A stretch of 64,000 bases of DNA from Rufibacter glacialis (lineage in GTDB: Bacteria > Bacteroidota > Bacteroidia > Cytophagales > Hymenobacteraceae): positions 558,001 through 622,000 of the forward strand of contig NZ_VKKZ01000019.1 of assembly GCF_008271745.1 (NCBI RefSeq). The letters run 5' to 3'. The translations under genes and the position numbers were made by a program. Of the stretch, positions 16,386 through 25,513 are shown piece by piece; position 1 is the first letter of the stretch, and each line of letters starts with the position of its first letter. A model generated the notes under the pieces. It made no database searches. It had not been told where the DNA came from and saw only the letters and a list, made by a program, of their open reading frames with translations.

Positions 16386-16416
16386 CAAAGGTACGGTTCA
16401 GCCGGCTACCCTGCAA
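16386..16416 (-). promoter_or_regulatory. Promoter of the 2-Cys peroxiredoxin gene
   Basis: On the minus strand TTG (16416-16414) is followed by 20 nt and TACCTTTG (16393-16386). This is one of the best matches to the Bacteroidota consensus in the window; the leader is about 75 nt. Confidence 0.7.
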
Positions 16417-16419
16417 AAA

Positions 16420-16643
16420 AGAAAGGAAATGCCCTTGAAAACCGTGTTATGGGGTGGTATCCTTTAGGATAGCGCACCCAGGAAATACCGGCTCGCCAGA
16501 AAGACAAAATTTCCTGCCTGTTTCCAGTTGTGTACTTGCTGCGTTTATCTCCTGTTTTTTAAGAATAATGCTATAAACAGATGGTTTTTAGAGATTAAAG
16601 TGTTGGATGGGATTATTTTCTGAGACTCTTAAAGAGAATTTCC
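16420..16643. other. Gap between peroxiredoxin promoter and aspartokinase stop
   Basis: About 220 bp of mixed sequence with no reading frame of quality and no strong hairpin. It probably holds only the 3' untranslated region of the aspartokinase gene and upstream promoter DNA. Confidence 0.4.
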
Positions 16644-17924
16644 TTAGTGGGGGAATTCCTGGGTGGGGCGGCAGACAAACTGAAAAGTCTGCCGGCTGCG
16701 TTGTTCCAGCAGGATCTCGCGGCCATGGGTCAGTTTCTCCAGACTGGGCTGGTCATAGTTCTTGATGGTGTACAGGTGCAGCGGCTGGTTGTAAAGGATC
16801 AGGAACTCCTGGGCCAGCGCCTCTTTCACGGCTTCCACCCGGGCCTCATCAGCGTCAACACAGGTAGAAAAGGAGATGGCCGAGTTCTGCATGAGGTTGA
16901 TCTTAAGCCGGTGGTGGCTAAGGGCCTGGAAAATGGTGCTCAGGTGCTGCTCCGTGATAAAGCCGAAATCCTTGGTGTGGAAGGAAAGCAGGCACTGATT
17001 CTGCTTCAGGATAAAGGAAGGGGCAATACGGTCGTGCTGGCAGTTCCAGATCACGGTGCCCGGCTGGTCTGGGTGCAGGAATGATTTCACGTGCAGCGGA
17101 ATGCACTGTTGGGCCAGCGGTTGCACCGTTTTGGGGTGAATGACCGAAGCGCCGTAATACGCCATCTCAATGGCCTCCTGGTACGCGATTTCCTCGTATC
17201 TGATAGTATCCCGGAACAGTTTGGGGTCGGCGTTGAGCAGGCCGGGCACGTCTTTCCAGATGGTGAGCGACTCGGCCTTGAGGCAATAGGCGAAAATGGC
17301 GGCACTGAAGTCTGATCCTTCGCGGCCCAGGGTGGTGGTGCGGCCGGTGGACGTGCCTCCAATGAACCCCTGGGTGATGAGAGCGCCGTTTTCCAGCAGG
17401 GGCGGCAAGTGAGTGGCCATCTGCTGCTGGGTGTATTCCCAGTCCACGCGTCCTTCGCGCCAGGTAGCATCAGTGCGCAGGTAGGGGCGGCAGTCCAGCC
17501 ACTGGTTCTGGTAGCCCTGGCTGCTGAGGAAGTGGTGCAGGATGAGGCTGGACAAAATTTCTCCGCCGCTGATCAACTGATCGTACTGTTCATCGTACTG
17601 CACCTGTGGCCGGATCGTTTTCAGGGTGTTTTCCAGAAAGCGGAACTGTTCCTCCAGGGCCTGGTGCACCGGGTGCCCGAATTCAGGGAAAAGCTCCTGC
17701 ACCACGGTTTGGTGGTACTGGCGCATCTGCTGCCAAGCCTCTGTATAGTCTGACTCTTGGAAGGCAAGCTTAAAGACCTGCTCCAGCGCATTGGTGGTCT
17801 TGCCCATGGCCGATACTACTACCACTGGTTTCTCCTGGGCCGGAAGGGAAGACAAGATGCGGAAGATGTTTCTGAACGCTGCCGCGTCTTTCACTGAGGC
17901 GCCCCCAAATTTGTAAACTAACAT
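16644..17924 (-). CDS. Aspartate kinase
   Basis: Phosphorylates aspartate in the first step of the lysine/threonine/methionine branch. The N-terminal KFGGASVKD (5-13) is the kinase signature, GREGSDFSAA is the phosphate-binding region, and ACT-type regulatory sequence fills the last ~130 residues. The 426-residue length matches monofunctional aspartokinases, with no homoserine dehydrogenase fusion. The gene is divergent from fbp with a 122-bp A/T-rich gap. Which end product inhibits it cannot be read directly. Confidence 0.92.
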   Translation of the reverse strand: MLVYKFGGASVKDAAAFRNIFRILSSLPAQEKPVVVVSAMGKTTNALEQVFKLAFQESDYTEAWQQMRQYHQTVVQELFPEFGHPVHQALEEQFRFLENTLKTIRPQVQYDEQYDQLISGGEILSSLILHHFLSSQGYQNQWLDCRPYLRTDATWREGRVDWEYTQQQMATHLPPLLENGALITQGFIGGTSTGRTTTLGREGSDFSAAIFAYCLKAESLTIWKDVPGLLNADPKLFRDTIRYEEIAYQEAIEMAYYGASVIHPKTVQPLAQQCIPLHVKSFLHPDQPGTVIWNCQHDRIAPSFILKQNQCLLSFHTKDFGFITEQHLSTIFQALSHHRLKINLMQNSAISFSTCVDADEARVEAVKEALAQEFLILYNQPLHLYTIKNYDQPSLEKLTHGREILLEQRSRQTFQFVCRPTQEFPH

Positions 17925-18024
17925 TTAGTACCTACTTTTATGAAGAATCGTTAATTGTAATGTTACTAATTGGTAAATAATTAGTATTATTGTAATTAAG
18001 AGAGGAAGTATCTTCTTACCCCTA

Positions 18025-18032
18025 TACCTTTA
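18025..18032 (+). promoter_or_regulatory. -7-like box for fbp
   Basis: TACCTTTA, one mismatch from TAnnTTTG, 15 bp before the fbp start. Confidence 0.35.
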
Positions 18033-18046
18033 TCCATCGTACTCCT

Positions 18047-19078
18047 ATGACACTAAAAGAAAATTTAGCTCTTCCAGTCGGCACAACCCTAGACCGGTTT
18101 ATCATGCGGAAACAAGAAGATTTCCCCTACGCCACTGGTGAATTATCTCAATTGCTGCGGGATATCGCTTTGGCTGCAAAAATAGTAAACCGGGCCATAA
18201 ACCATGCGGGCCTGACGGATATAGGAGGAGCATACGGAAAACAGAACGTGCAAGGGGAAGACCAGCAGAAACTGGACGTGGTGGCCAATATCCGCTTCAT
18301 ACGCGCCCTGCGCAACGGAGGAGAGGTTTGCGCCATCATCTCTGAGGAAGAGGAAGACGTGATCCACACCGGCAATAACAACGGGAAATACATTGTGGCC
18401 ATTGACCCACTGGACGGTTCCTCTAACATTGACGTGAACGTGTCTATTGGCACCATCTTCTCTATCTACCGCCGGGTTTCTGAACTAGGCACCGAGGCCA
18501 CCATGGATGATTTCTTCCAGAAAGGCACTGAGCAGGTAGCCGCCGGATATGTGATCTATGGCTCCAGCACCATGTTGGTGTATACCACTGGCAACGGGGT
18601 TAACGGCTTCACCTATGAGACTTCTTTGGGTGAGTTCTTCCTGTCGCACCCTAACATCACCACGCCCCAGAACGGCAGCATCTACTCGGTGAACGAGGGC
18701 GGGTTCAACCATTTCCCGGAGAGCATCAAGCATTACGTAGAGCTTTGCCGCGTGCGCAACTACGCCGCCCGCTACATTGGTTCTCTGGTAGCCGACTTCC
18801 ACCGCAACCTGTTGAAAGGTGGCATCTACCTGTACCCCAATACATTGAAATCACCCGGCGGAAAGCTGCGGTTACTATATGAGTGCAATGCCCTGGCGTT
18901 CCTGGTAGAGCAGGCCGGCGGAAAAGCCTCTGACGGCCGGCAACGGATCCTGGAGATCCAGCCTTCAGAACTGCACCAGCGCTGCACCCTGTACATTGGG
19001 TCAAAAGACATGGTGAACGAGGTGGAGAACCTGCTGGTGGCCCGAGACCGGCCGGTTAGATCTTCTTTGGCCGTTTAA
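18047..19078 (+). CDS. fbp: Fructose-1,6-bisphosphatase class 1
   Basis: Hydrolyses fructose 1,6-bisphosphate in gluconeogenesis. The metal-binding signature is [14 protein letters not shown] (DPLDGSS at 120-126), preceded by the acidic SEEEED (99-104); [25 protein letters not shown] is the C-terminal active-site block. The length (343 residues) is typical. Monocistronic, with an unusually long perfect terminator. Confidence 0.95.
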   Translation: MTLKENLALPVGTTLDRFIMRKQEDFPYATGELSQLLRDIALAAKIVNRAINHAGLTDIGGAYGKQNVQGEDQQKLDVVANIRFIRALRNGGEVCAIISEEEEDVIHTGNNNGKYIVAIDPLDGSSNIDVNVSIGTIFSIYRRVSELGTEATMDDFFQKGTEQVAAGYVIYGSSTMLVYTTGNGVNGFTYETSLGEFFLSHPNITTPQNGSIYSVNEGGFNHFPESIKHYVELCRVRNYAARYIGSLVADFHRNLLKGGIYLYPNTLKSPGGKLRLLYECNALAFLVEQAGGKASDGRQRILEIQPSELHQRCTLYIGSKDMVNEVENLLVARDRPVRSSLAV

Positions 19079-19106
19079 GCCCTTATTTCACCAAAACAGC
19101 CTCTAA
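19074..19106. repeat. Dispersed palindromic repeat, copy overlapping the fbp stop
   Basis: TTTAAGCCCTTATTTC, ACCAAAACAGCCTCTAAA: the element in reverse orientation. It includes the TAA stop of fbp and runs into the left arm of the terminator. Confidence 0.55.
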
Positions 19107-19158
19107 ACAAAGCGGCCCCTGCTATCTGGCAGGGGCCGCTTTGTTTAGAGGCTGTTTT
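19093..19158. terminator. 30-bp perfect hairpin between convergent genes
   Basis: Arms 19093-19122 and 19129-19158 are perfectly complementary around a 6-nt TATCTG loop, beginning with AAAACAGCCTC and ending with GAGGCTGTTTT. It separates fbp from the DUF5606 gene and should terminate both directions. The outer arms are the core of the dispersed palindrome. Confidence 0.9.
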
Positions 19159-19171
19159 CAGCAAAACGTGA

Positions 19172-19630
19172 TTATTCTGCGGCAGAGGCAGTTTCCTGGG
19201 GAGCTTCAGAGCCAGCGGCATCAGAAGCGGCCTCTTCAGAGTAAGGCACGAACTGGTTCACGATCACATACCATTGGGCCAGCTTCTTCATGTCTGAGGC
19301 ATACACCCGCTCCTGATCATAGTCCGGGAGAACCGATTCCAGAAACGCAGAAAGTTCCTGGGTGCTGGACTTGGATGTTACCGGCAGGTCAGAGCCGTAC
19401 TGCTTTCTGATTCTGTCAAAGATCTCGGCCAACGGCACGGTGTGCTCTTCATCATTGGTGTACATAGAGATCTCCTGTAGAATAGACACCCGGTTTCTGG
19501 CCTGTGCCACGCTACGGGCTGGTTTCTCCGTCAGGCTTTCTACAATGATTCCATTGCGGGTAGGGGCTACGATCTTGTAGAGCCCCGGCATACCGGAAAT
19601 AGAAGCGATCTCTCTCAGGTCAAATGGCAT
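19172..19630 (-). CDS. DUF5606 domain protein
   Basis: A 152-residue Bacteroidota-restricted protein with the DUF5606 N-terminus (DLREIASISGMPGLYKIVAPTRNGIIVESL, an SH3-like beta region) and a helical part followed by an acidic, alanine-rich tail. Function unknown; cytosolic. It is the last gene of a three-gene operon engB, TonB-like, DUF5606 (gaps 37 and 27 bp). Confidence 0.85.
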   Translation of the reverse strand: MPFDLREIASISGMPGLYKIVAPTRNGIIVESLTEKPARSVAQARNRVSILQEISMYTNDEEHTVPLAEIFDRIRKQYGSDLPVTSKSSTQELSAFLESVLPDYDQERVYASDMKKLAQWYVIVNQFVPYSEEAASDAAGSEAPQETASAAE

Positions 19631-19657
19631 AAAGGTAAATTAGGTTATAATGAATGA

Positions 19658-20059
19658 TTAGAGTTTGAAATTCACGGGCACGCTGTATTCCTGGCTGTAC
19701 CCCGGGGCGTTGAATTTAAGCAGCTGCACTACCCGTAAGGCCTCCTGACCGGTACCACCGCCTACTTCTTTCAGAATCTTGGCGTTTTTGATGGAGCCGT
19801 CCTCTTTGAGAGTGAAGTGGATGATGCAGGTGCCCATCACGCGGTTCCGCTTGGCCATGGCCGGGTACTGGATGTTGCGCTGCATTTCCGCCACCATCGC
19901 CTCCTGGCCACCAGGGTAATGCTCGGCCACCGGCAGTTTGCCCGTTTGCGTGGTAGCGGCAGGCTTGGCGGTCTGGCCTGGTTTAGTGGTCTGGGCGGTA
20001 ACGGTACCTGCGGCAAAGAAGGTGAAAAAGGCCGCGGCCGCAAAATGTTTTAATTCCAT
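19658..20059 (-). CDS. Periplasmic TonB C-terminal domain protein
   Basis: A 133-residue protein with a cleavable signal peptide (hydrophobic 5-20, cleavage likely after TVTAQ) and a TonB_C-type domain: QRNIQYPAMAKRNRVMGTCIIHFTLKEDGSI...VVQLLKFNAPG. It lacks the membrane anchor and proline-rich linker of true TonB, so it is a stand-alone TonB-like domain, as is common in Bacteroidota. Role unknown; it may bind an envelope partner. Second gene of the engB operon. Confidence 0.8.
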   Translation of the reverse strand: MELKHFAAAAFFTFFAAGTVTAQTTKPGQTAKPAATTQTGKLPVAEHYPGGQEAMVAEMQRNIQYPAMAKRNRVMGTCIIHFTLKEDGSIKNAKILKEVGGGTGQEALRVVQLLKFNAPGYSQEYSVPVNFKL

Positions 20060-20096
20060 CTTAGATAAAGTTTGGCTGGTAAAGGATGAACAATGC

Positions 20097-20705
20097 TTAC
20101 TGCTCCTCCTGGTACCGCTGGTTCACGCTGGCTATGAAATTAAGGATCTCTTCCCGGCCTTCTTTAGAGGTAGAGGAGCTTTTCATGTACATAGGCAACT
20201 CTTCCCAGGTTTCCTGGAGGGTTTTCATGAAGACTGCAATGTTAGCATCAGTTTTCGTGCCAGATTGTTTGTCGGTCTTCGTGAAGATAAGCACAAAAGG
20301 CACCCCCATGGTTCCCAGCAGCTCTATAAACTCCAGGTCTGTTTTCTGCGGGGGTAGCCGGGAATCAACCAGAACAAAGACACAGGCGAGATTGGTGCGG
20401 TTTTTCAGGTAGAACTGCACCATTTTGCGCCACTGCTCCCGCGAGTCTTTGCTCACCTTGGCCCAGCCATACCCCGGTAAGTCTACCAGGTACCACTCGC
20501 CATTGATGAGGAAGTGGTTGATGAGCTGGGTCTTGCCCGGGAAAGAGGAGGTTTTGGCCAGTTTGAGGTGGTTGGTGAGCATGTTGATGAGCGAGGATTT
20601 GCCCACGTTTGACCTGCCAATAAACGCATATTCCGGCAGTTGGGTCTGCGGGCACAAATCAGCGCGGGTATTGCTGGTAACGAACTTTGCTTCTTTGATG
20701 ACCAT
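20097..20705 (-). CDS. engB: Ribosome biogenesis GTP-binding protein EngB/YsxC
   Basis: Small P-loop GTPase needed for 50S subunit assembly. GRSNVGKSS (30-38) is G1, the FPGKTQLINHF segment holds the G2 threonine, DLPGYGWAKV is G3, and TKTDK is G4. The 202-residue length is typical. First gene of the operon; a TACCTTTG box sits at 20734-20741, only 28 bp from the ATG. Confidence 0.94.
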   Translation of the reverse strand: MVIKEAKFVTSNTRADLCPQTQLPEYAFIGRSNVGKSSLINMLTNHLKLAKTSSFPGKTQLINHFLINGEWYLVDLPGYGWAKVSKDSREQWRKMVQFYLKNRTNLACVFVLVDSRLPPQKTDLEFIELLGTMGVPFVLIFTKTDKQSGTKTDANIAVFMKTLQETWEELPMYMKSSSTSKEGREEILNFIASVNQRYQEEQ

Positions 20706-20733
20706 AATTACTGCATACGTTTATTAATAATTG

Positions 20734-20741
20734 CAAAGGTA
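20734..20741 (-). promoter_or_regulatory. -7 box for the engB operon
   Basis: The minus strand reads TACCTTTG, exact to the consensus, 28 bp upstream of engB. Confidence 0.5.
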
Positions 20742-21090
20742 CCAAATAAACGGCGAACCCTGTCCATATCTCGGAATACGCAAATTCTGCGTGATAATCT
20801 GTTGGTTTAAGTAACCATTTAACACAATTCTGAGTATCGTAGCGCAGGCACCCAAAGCGGATATGATGACCAGATAAGATAGTTTTTCTATATTGCAGCA
20901 CTTTACCAATAATACAGTTGCAATAAATTTTTGTTAGGAAAGATGTATCTAAAGATTTTTAAATATTATTGTGAAGTTCTTTGACTGCTCTCTGTTAGAT
21001 GAGGAAACCTTTTTTTGAAGGTACTTATCTGTCTATCATCAATGCTTACCCGTCTATATTAAGTAGCTACTATACCTTAACCTTTACACT
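20742..21090. other. A/T-rich divergent regulatory gap
   Basis: About 350 bp between engB and the PorE-like gene. It is clearly richer in A/T than its surroundings, with no credible gene. It should carry the promoter and leader of the PorE-like gene, but no convincing TTG/TAnnTTTG pair was found. Confidence 0.4.
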
Positions 21091-23034
21091 ATGGATCACT
21101 TAGACAAGCGATTGTTTAGAACATCATTCTTGCTTCTCACCCTCTTTCTCATGGCTTCTTCGGCCATGGCGCAAAGCACGCGCAAGCTTATCCGGAGCGG
21201 AGATAAATTCTTTAACCAGGCTAATTTCCGGGCGGCGCTTCCTTTCTATGAGCGGGCATTAGAGCGTGATCCAGACAATGCCAAGGCCATGTACCGGGCA
21301 GGTATCAGCTATATTGCCTTTGACAAAGAGAAAGCCAGCGAGTATGTCTACAAAGCCTACCGCATCAAGCCCAAAGTAGGTGATGATGTACTTTATTGGT
21401 TAGGCCGGGTAGACCTGGTGAACTATGAGTTTGACAACGCTATCAAGAACGCCCAAGCCTATCAGGCTACCTTGGGCAAGCGGGATGATGACGGCAAAGA
21501 GCAGGCGGCCCTGTTGTTACAGCATGCCCGTAACGCCAAGAAAGAGGTAGCCAACCCCAAAGACATCTTCGTGAAGAACCTGGGTCCTACCGTGAACACC
21601 CCTTACTCTGAGCACAGCCCGGTGATCTCTTCAGATGACAACTACCTGTTGTTTACTTCGCGCAGCGCCGGTGTTACCGGGGGCAAAGAAGCCGAAGATG
21701 GTGAGTATTTTGAAGACATCTTTGAGACCCGCCGTTTAGGTGTTGATTCTTGGGAAACCCCTAAATCATTGAGCGCCCGTTTGAACGGTACCGGTCATGA
21801 TGCCTCTATCCAGTTGTTTGACAATGACAGCAAATTGCTGATGTACCGCCAAGACGAAGGGGGTGACATTTTCATGACCACCCGTGACGGTGGTGACTGG
21901 GGCCAGCCGCAGAAACTGAACCGCAACATCAACTCCAAAGGATTTGAAAGCGATGCCTTCATCACAAGAGATGGCAGCACCCTTTATTTCTCTACAAGCC
22001 AATTCTCGCAGAACGGTGACCTGGATATCTACTACTCTAAGCGCCAGCCTAACGGCGAGTGGGGTGCCCCTAAGAACTTCGGAAGTGGCGTGAACACCCC
22101 GTTTGACGAGGATAGCCCGTACTTCACCCCAGATGGTTTGACCATGTACTTCAGCTCACGTGGCCACAACACCATGGGCGGCTATGACATCTTCACCATG
22201 AAGTTTGACACCGTGGCCCGCCGCTGGAGCAGACCTGAGAACATGGGCTACCCTGTGAACACGCCAGATGATGATACCTACTACCGCTTGAGCCCAGATG
22301 GTTCTTACGCGTACCTTTCTTCTTACCGCATGGGCGGATACGGTGAAAAAGACATCTACACCATCAACTACATCCGGAACGCCTCAGTGAGAGGCCACGT
22401 GTACAGCCTGCGTGACTCTACCATCATCCCTGGGGTGGAATTAGTGTTCTCTGGTAAAACCGCCAACAACACGCCTCTGGAGTACCGTGACGTAACCAAG
22501 CCGGATTCTGGCAACTACCAGGTGTCTGTGCTTTCTGCGCGCCCTTACCAGGTTACCCTGTCTAAAGACGGAAAGACCCTGGCCACCGAGCAGTATGAAG
22601 TGCCTATGTCATTGAACGACACCACCGTGTTTGAGAAGGACTTTTACATTGCCTTTGAAGATACCTCTGGCGTGGGTGTGGGCGCTTTCGCCTTCAAACG
22701 CATCTACTATGACACGGACAAGTACAACCTGCGTCCGGAGTCTATCTCTGAGCTGGACAACATTGTGCGGGTGATGAAAGCCAACCCAAGCCTGCGTCTT
22801 TCCATTGATGGCCACACTGACTCACGCGCCTCAGATGCCTACAACGTAACGCTGGGCGAGAACCGTGCCATGGCTGCGTACAACTACCTGTTGCAGCAGG
22901 GCATCCCAAGCAACCGCATGATCACGGTTTCTTACGGTGAGCGCCGTCCGGCCGCACCAAATGATACTCCTGAGAACATGCAGTTGAACCGCCGCACTGA
23001 GTTCAACGTGATCAAGAGCGTAGAGCAGCAATAG
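21091..23034 (+). CDS. PorE-like OmpA family protein (TPR, PD40 propeller, CRD, OmpA)
   Basis: Envelope protein of 647 residues. After a signal peptide (cleavage near 27) come TPR repeats (about 30-140, e.g. ALPFYERALERDPDNAKAMY), a WD40-like PD40 propeller (about 170-425, with repeated SSDDNYLLFTS, TRDGSTLYFST, TPDGLTMYFSS, SPDGSYAYLSS blades), a CarboxypepD-type beta domain (about 430-520) and an OmpA peptidoglycan-binding domain ending with DGHTDSRA...NRRTEFNV. This order is that of PorE of the type IX secretion system, but the signal peptide lacks a lipobox cysteine, so equivalence is likely rather than certain. Monocistronic, with a strong terminator. Confidence 0.85.
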   Translation: MDHLDKRLFRTSFLLLTLFLMASSAMAQSTRKLIRSGDKFFNQANFRAALPFYERALERDPDNAKAMYRAGISYIAFDKEKASEYVYKAYRIKPKVGDDVLYWLGRVDLVNYEFDNAIKNAQAYQATLGKRDDDGKEQAALLLQHARNAKKEVANPKDIFVKNLGPTVNTPYSEHSPVISSDDNYLLFTSRSAGVTGGKEAEDGEYFEDIFETRRLGVDSWETPKSLSARLNGTGHDASIQLFDNDSKLLMYRQDEGGDIFMTTRDGGDWGQPQKLNRNINSKGFESDAFITRDGSTLYFSTSQFSQNGDLDIYYSKRQPNGEWGAPKNFGSGVNTPFDEDSPYFTPDGLTMYFSSRGHNTMGGYDIFTMKFDTVARRWSRPENMGYPVNTPDDDTYYRLSPDGSYAYLSSYRMGGYGEKDIYTINYIRNASVRGHVYSLRDSTIIPGVELVFSGKTANNTPLEYRDVTKPDSGNYQVSVLSARPYQVTLSKDGKTLATEQYEVPMSLNDTTVFEKDFYIAFEDTSGVGVGAFAFKRIYYDTDKYNLRPESISELDNIVRVMKANPSLRLSIDGHTDSRASDAYNVTLGENRAMAAYNYLLQQGIPSNRMITVSYGERRPAAPNDTPENMQLNRRTEFNVIKSVEQQ

Positions 23035-23065
23035 TATTTCTGGGCTGTTTTCCAGAAATCTATCT

Positions 23066-23101
23066 TCAAAGAGCCCCGGCCAAACGGTCGGGGCTCTTTG
23101 A
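23066..23101 (+). terminator. Terminator of the PorE-like gene
   Basis: TCAAAGAGCCCCG (23066-23078) pairs with CGGGGCTCTTTGA (23089-23101), 31 bp after the stop. Confidence 0.85.
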
Positions 23102-23153
23102 TTTATGAGGGGTGCCGGTACAACATAATGCGGGAATTCTAGTTAAAGCATAG

Positions 23154-23161
23154 TAGCTTTG
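23154..23161 (+). promoter_or_regulatory. -7 box for ubiE-porT
   Basis: TAGCTTTG matches TAnnTTTG, 23 bp before the ubiE start. Confidence 0.45.
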
Positions 23162-23184
23162 CCCTCTATAACCATACCTAGTAC

Positions 23185-23907
23185 ATGTCAGTAGTACCTT
23201 ATAAAGACCAGGAGGAAGGGAAGAAAAAGCAGGTGGCGCAAATGTTCAACAGCATTGCCAAGCGCTATGATTTTCTAAACCATTTCCTTAGCGCGGGAGT
23301 AGACATCTACTGGCGCAAAAGAGCGGTGAAACTGCTAAAGCGCGTAAAGCCCCAACTGGTGCTGGACATTGCCACTGGTACCGGAGATTTTGCCCTGGAA
23401 ACACTGCAGCTCAAGCCCAAGCAGATCATAGGCATTGACATCTCAGAGGGCATGCTGCAGGTAGGCCGCGAGAAAATCAACAAAAGGGGATTGAGCCATC
23501 TGGTGCAGCTGCAGTTAGGTGATTCAGAGAATATCCAGTTCCCAGACAATCATTTTGATGCCATCACCGTTGCTTTTGGGGTACGTAACTTTGAGAACCT
23601 GGAGAAGGGCCTCGCGGAGATGTACCGGGTGTTGAAGCCGGGCGGCATGGCGGTGATTCTGGAGTTCTCCAAGCCCCAGCGCTTCCCCATGAAACAGGGT
23701 TATAATTTTTACTTCAAACATATATTGCCGGTTTTCGGGAAAATGATCTCAAAAGACAATGCCGCCTATACGTACCTGCCAGAGTCTGTGCAGGCGTTCC
23801 CAGACGGAAATGATTTTTTGGCTATTTTCAAGAGAATCGGGTTTAAAAACACAGAATGGCACTCACTTACCTTCGGCATCAGCTCCATTTACAGCGGTAC
23901 AAAATAA
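23185..23907 (+). CDS. ubiE: Demethylmenaquinone methyltransferase
   Basis: AdoMet-dependent C-methyltransferase that converts demethylmenaquinone to menaquinone (also called MenG). The N-terminal MFNSIAKRYDFLNHFLSAGVD, LDIATGTGDFALE (motif I, 60-72) and AFGVRNFENLEKGLAEMYRVLKPGG are diagnostic. The 240-residue length is normal. Its last 52 bp overlap the start of porT in another frame; ubiE-porT adjacency is typical of Bacteroidota. Confidence 0.95.
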   Translation: MSVVPYKDQEEGKKKQVAQMFNSIAKRYDFLNHFLSAGVDIYWRKRAVKLLKRVKPQLVLDIATGTGDFALETLQLKPKQIIGIDISEGMLQVGREKINKRGLSHLVQLQLGDSENIQFPDNHFDAITVAFGVRNFENLEKGLAEMYRVLKPGGMAVILEFSKPQRFPMKQGYNFYFKHILPVFGKMISKDNAAYTYLPESVQAFPDGNDFLAIFKRIGFKNTEWHSLTFGISSIYSGTK

Positions 23908-24614
23908 TAGGCTTTTTTCTTCTGGTGTTGCTGGTGGGCAACCGGCCAGCGCAGGCCCAGGGAAAACTCAAAAGCGAGAACCTTCCGGGCTATGAGTACA
24001 AACGCCTGCGCTGGGGATTCTCTCTGGGCGTGAACACCTCCTGGTACCAGTTAGAGCACTCAGACCGGTATGTAGCCGAGATCAAACAGAATGACTCACT
24101 ATCTGTGAATGACAAGACTGGGATCGGGTTCAACGTGAACTTTATCACCACCTACCGCCTTTCGCCAAACCTGGTGTTGCGGGCCCAGCCGGGCGTGGGC
24201 TACCACAGCCGCGCCATAGAGTACAAAGGAGTAGCGGCTGAGCCAGAGAATAACATTGCCGCCGGCGACCATCTGCAGGAGGTGAACACGTTCTCAGGGG
24301 AACTCCCGCTGTTGGTGAAGTATGAGTCAAAACGCCGCAAGAACACCCAGATGTACTTTGTAGCCGGCGTGAAACCTTCTTTGGTAGTAGGAGGGCAGAA
24401 GAAGGGCAATGAATACCTGCAATTGAAAACCATGGATTTTGCCATTGAGTATGGGGTAGGCTTAGACATGTTCTATCCTTTCTTCAAGTTCGCGCCGGAG
24501 ATCAGGTATTCGCGGGGCATCGGGAACCTGCACAAGCCAGCCAACAGCATCTTCAACAACAGCATCCAGCAGCTGAACACCAACACGGTCACGCTTTATC
24601 TCAATTTTGAATAA
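23856..24614 (+). CDS. porT: PorT-family outer membrane protein of the type IX secretion system
   Basis: Outer-membrane beta-barrel protein required for type IX secretion and gliding in Bacteroidota. A signal peptide ends near residue 35 (hydrophobic FFLLVLLVGNRPAQAQG), followed by alternating strands (WGFSLGVNTSWY, NFITTYRLSPNLVLRAQPGVGYH, PLLVKYESKRRKNTQMYFVAG, EIRYSRGIGNLHKPANS) that end in an aromatic strand (VTLYLNFE). No ATG lies closer to the signal peptide, so the start at 23856, inside ubiE, is retained. The 252-residue length fits the family. Confidence 0.87.
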   Translation: MALTYLRHQLHLQRYKIIGFFLLVLLVGNRPAQAQGKLKSENLPGYEYKRLRWGFSLGVNTSWYQLEHSDRYVAEIKQNDSLSVNDKTGIGFNVNFITTYRLSPNLVLRAQPGVGYHSRAIEYKGVAAEPENNIAAGDHLQEVNTFSGELPLLVKYESKRRKNTQMYFVAGVKPSLVVGGQKKGNEYLQLKTMDFAIEYGVGLDMFYPFFKFAPEIRYSRGIGNLHKPANSIFNNSIQQLNTNTVTLYLNFE

Positions 24615-24621
24615 TTCCCCT

Positions 24622-25377
24622 ATGACAACGCAGAAGATTGCCCTGGTAACCGGTGCCACCTCTGGCATTGGCAGAGCCACCGCTGTCTCCCTGGCCCAAC
24701 AGGGCTTTAAGATTATTGCCACCGGCCGGCGCACCCAGCGGTTGCAGGAGCTCAGCCAGCAACTTGGCCAGGAGAACGTGTACCCGCTGGAGTTTGACGT
24801 GCGAGACAAGGAAGCGGTGCAGACCGCTATTGCCGGTTTGCCCCCAGAATGGCGGTCAGTGGATGTGCTGGTCAACAACGCCGGGAATGCCCATGGCCTG
24901 TCTAACATTCAGAGCGGTGACCTGGACGATTGGGAAGCCATGCTGGACATCAACGTGAAAGGTTTGCTGTACGTGACCAAGGCCGTGCTACCCATTATGA
25001 TTGAGCGGAAGTCTGGGCACATCATCAACATTGGCTCTATTGCGGGCAAGGAAGTGTACGCCAACGGCAATGTGTACTGCGCGAGCAAATTCGCGGTAGA
25101 CGCCCTGTCAAAGGCCATGCGCATTGACCTGATTCACGAAGGCCTGAAGGTGTCTGAGGTAAACCCCGGGGCGGTAGAAACCGAGTTCTCTGAAGTGCGT
25201 TTCAAAGGCGATACCCAACGGGCCGCTACCGTGTACCAAGGGTTTGAAGCCTTGCAGGCCGAAGACATCGCTGACCTGATCTCTTTCATGGTGACCCGGC
25301 CCAAGCATGTGAACCTGGCAGAAGTGCTTATTCTCCCCGCGGCCCAGGCCAGCGCTACCATCATCAACAAGCAGTAA
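24622..25377 (+). CDS. SDR family NAD(P)-dependent oxidoreductase (YdfG-like)
   Basis: Short-chain dehydrogenase of 251 residues. TGATSGIG (10-17) binds the cofactor, NNAG is 85-88, and the catalytic residues are S139, Y152 and K156 (YCASK). The basic residues after the second strand (TGRRTQR) favour NADP. The overall sequence is close to YdfG, an NADP-dependent 3-hydroxy acid/serine dehydrogenase. An in-frame TTG at 24607 exists, but the ATG at 24622 fits the family start. It follows porT by 7 bp and is followed by a terminator. Confidence 0.9.
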   Translation: MTTQKIALVTGATSGIGRATAVSLAQQGFKIIATGRRTQRLQELSQQLGQENVYPLEFDVRDKEAVQTAIAGLPPEWRSVDVLVNNAGNAHGLSNIQSGDLDDWEAMLDINVKGLLYVTKAVLPIMIERKSGHIINIGSIAGKEVYANGNVYCASKFAVDALSKAMRIDLIHEGLKVSEVNPGAVETEFSEVRFKGDTQRAATVYQGFEALQAEDIADLISFMVTRPKHVNLAEVLILPAAQASATIINKQ

Positions 25378-25395
25378 CCGGATCTATTTTACAGT

Positions 25396-25427
25396 AAGGC
25401 CCGCTCGTTCTTAAACGGGTGGGCCTT
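25396..25427 (+). terminator. Terminator after the SDR gene
   Basis: AAGGCCC (25396-25402) pairs with GGGCCTT (25421-25427) and the stem continues inward to about 14 bp with two G-T pairs. Confidence 0.7.
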
Positions 25428-25513
25428 GCCGTTCCTGGGCAGTTTTGGCAGAAGTAGGCTCAAAAGGGCAAATCTTTCTTTTGCGCGGTTCGTTGCAGGA
25501 GAAAAGACTAGCT

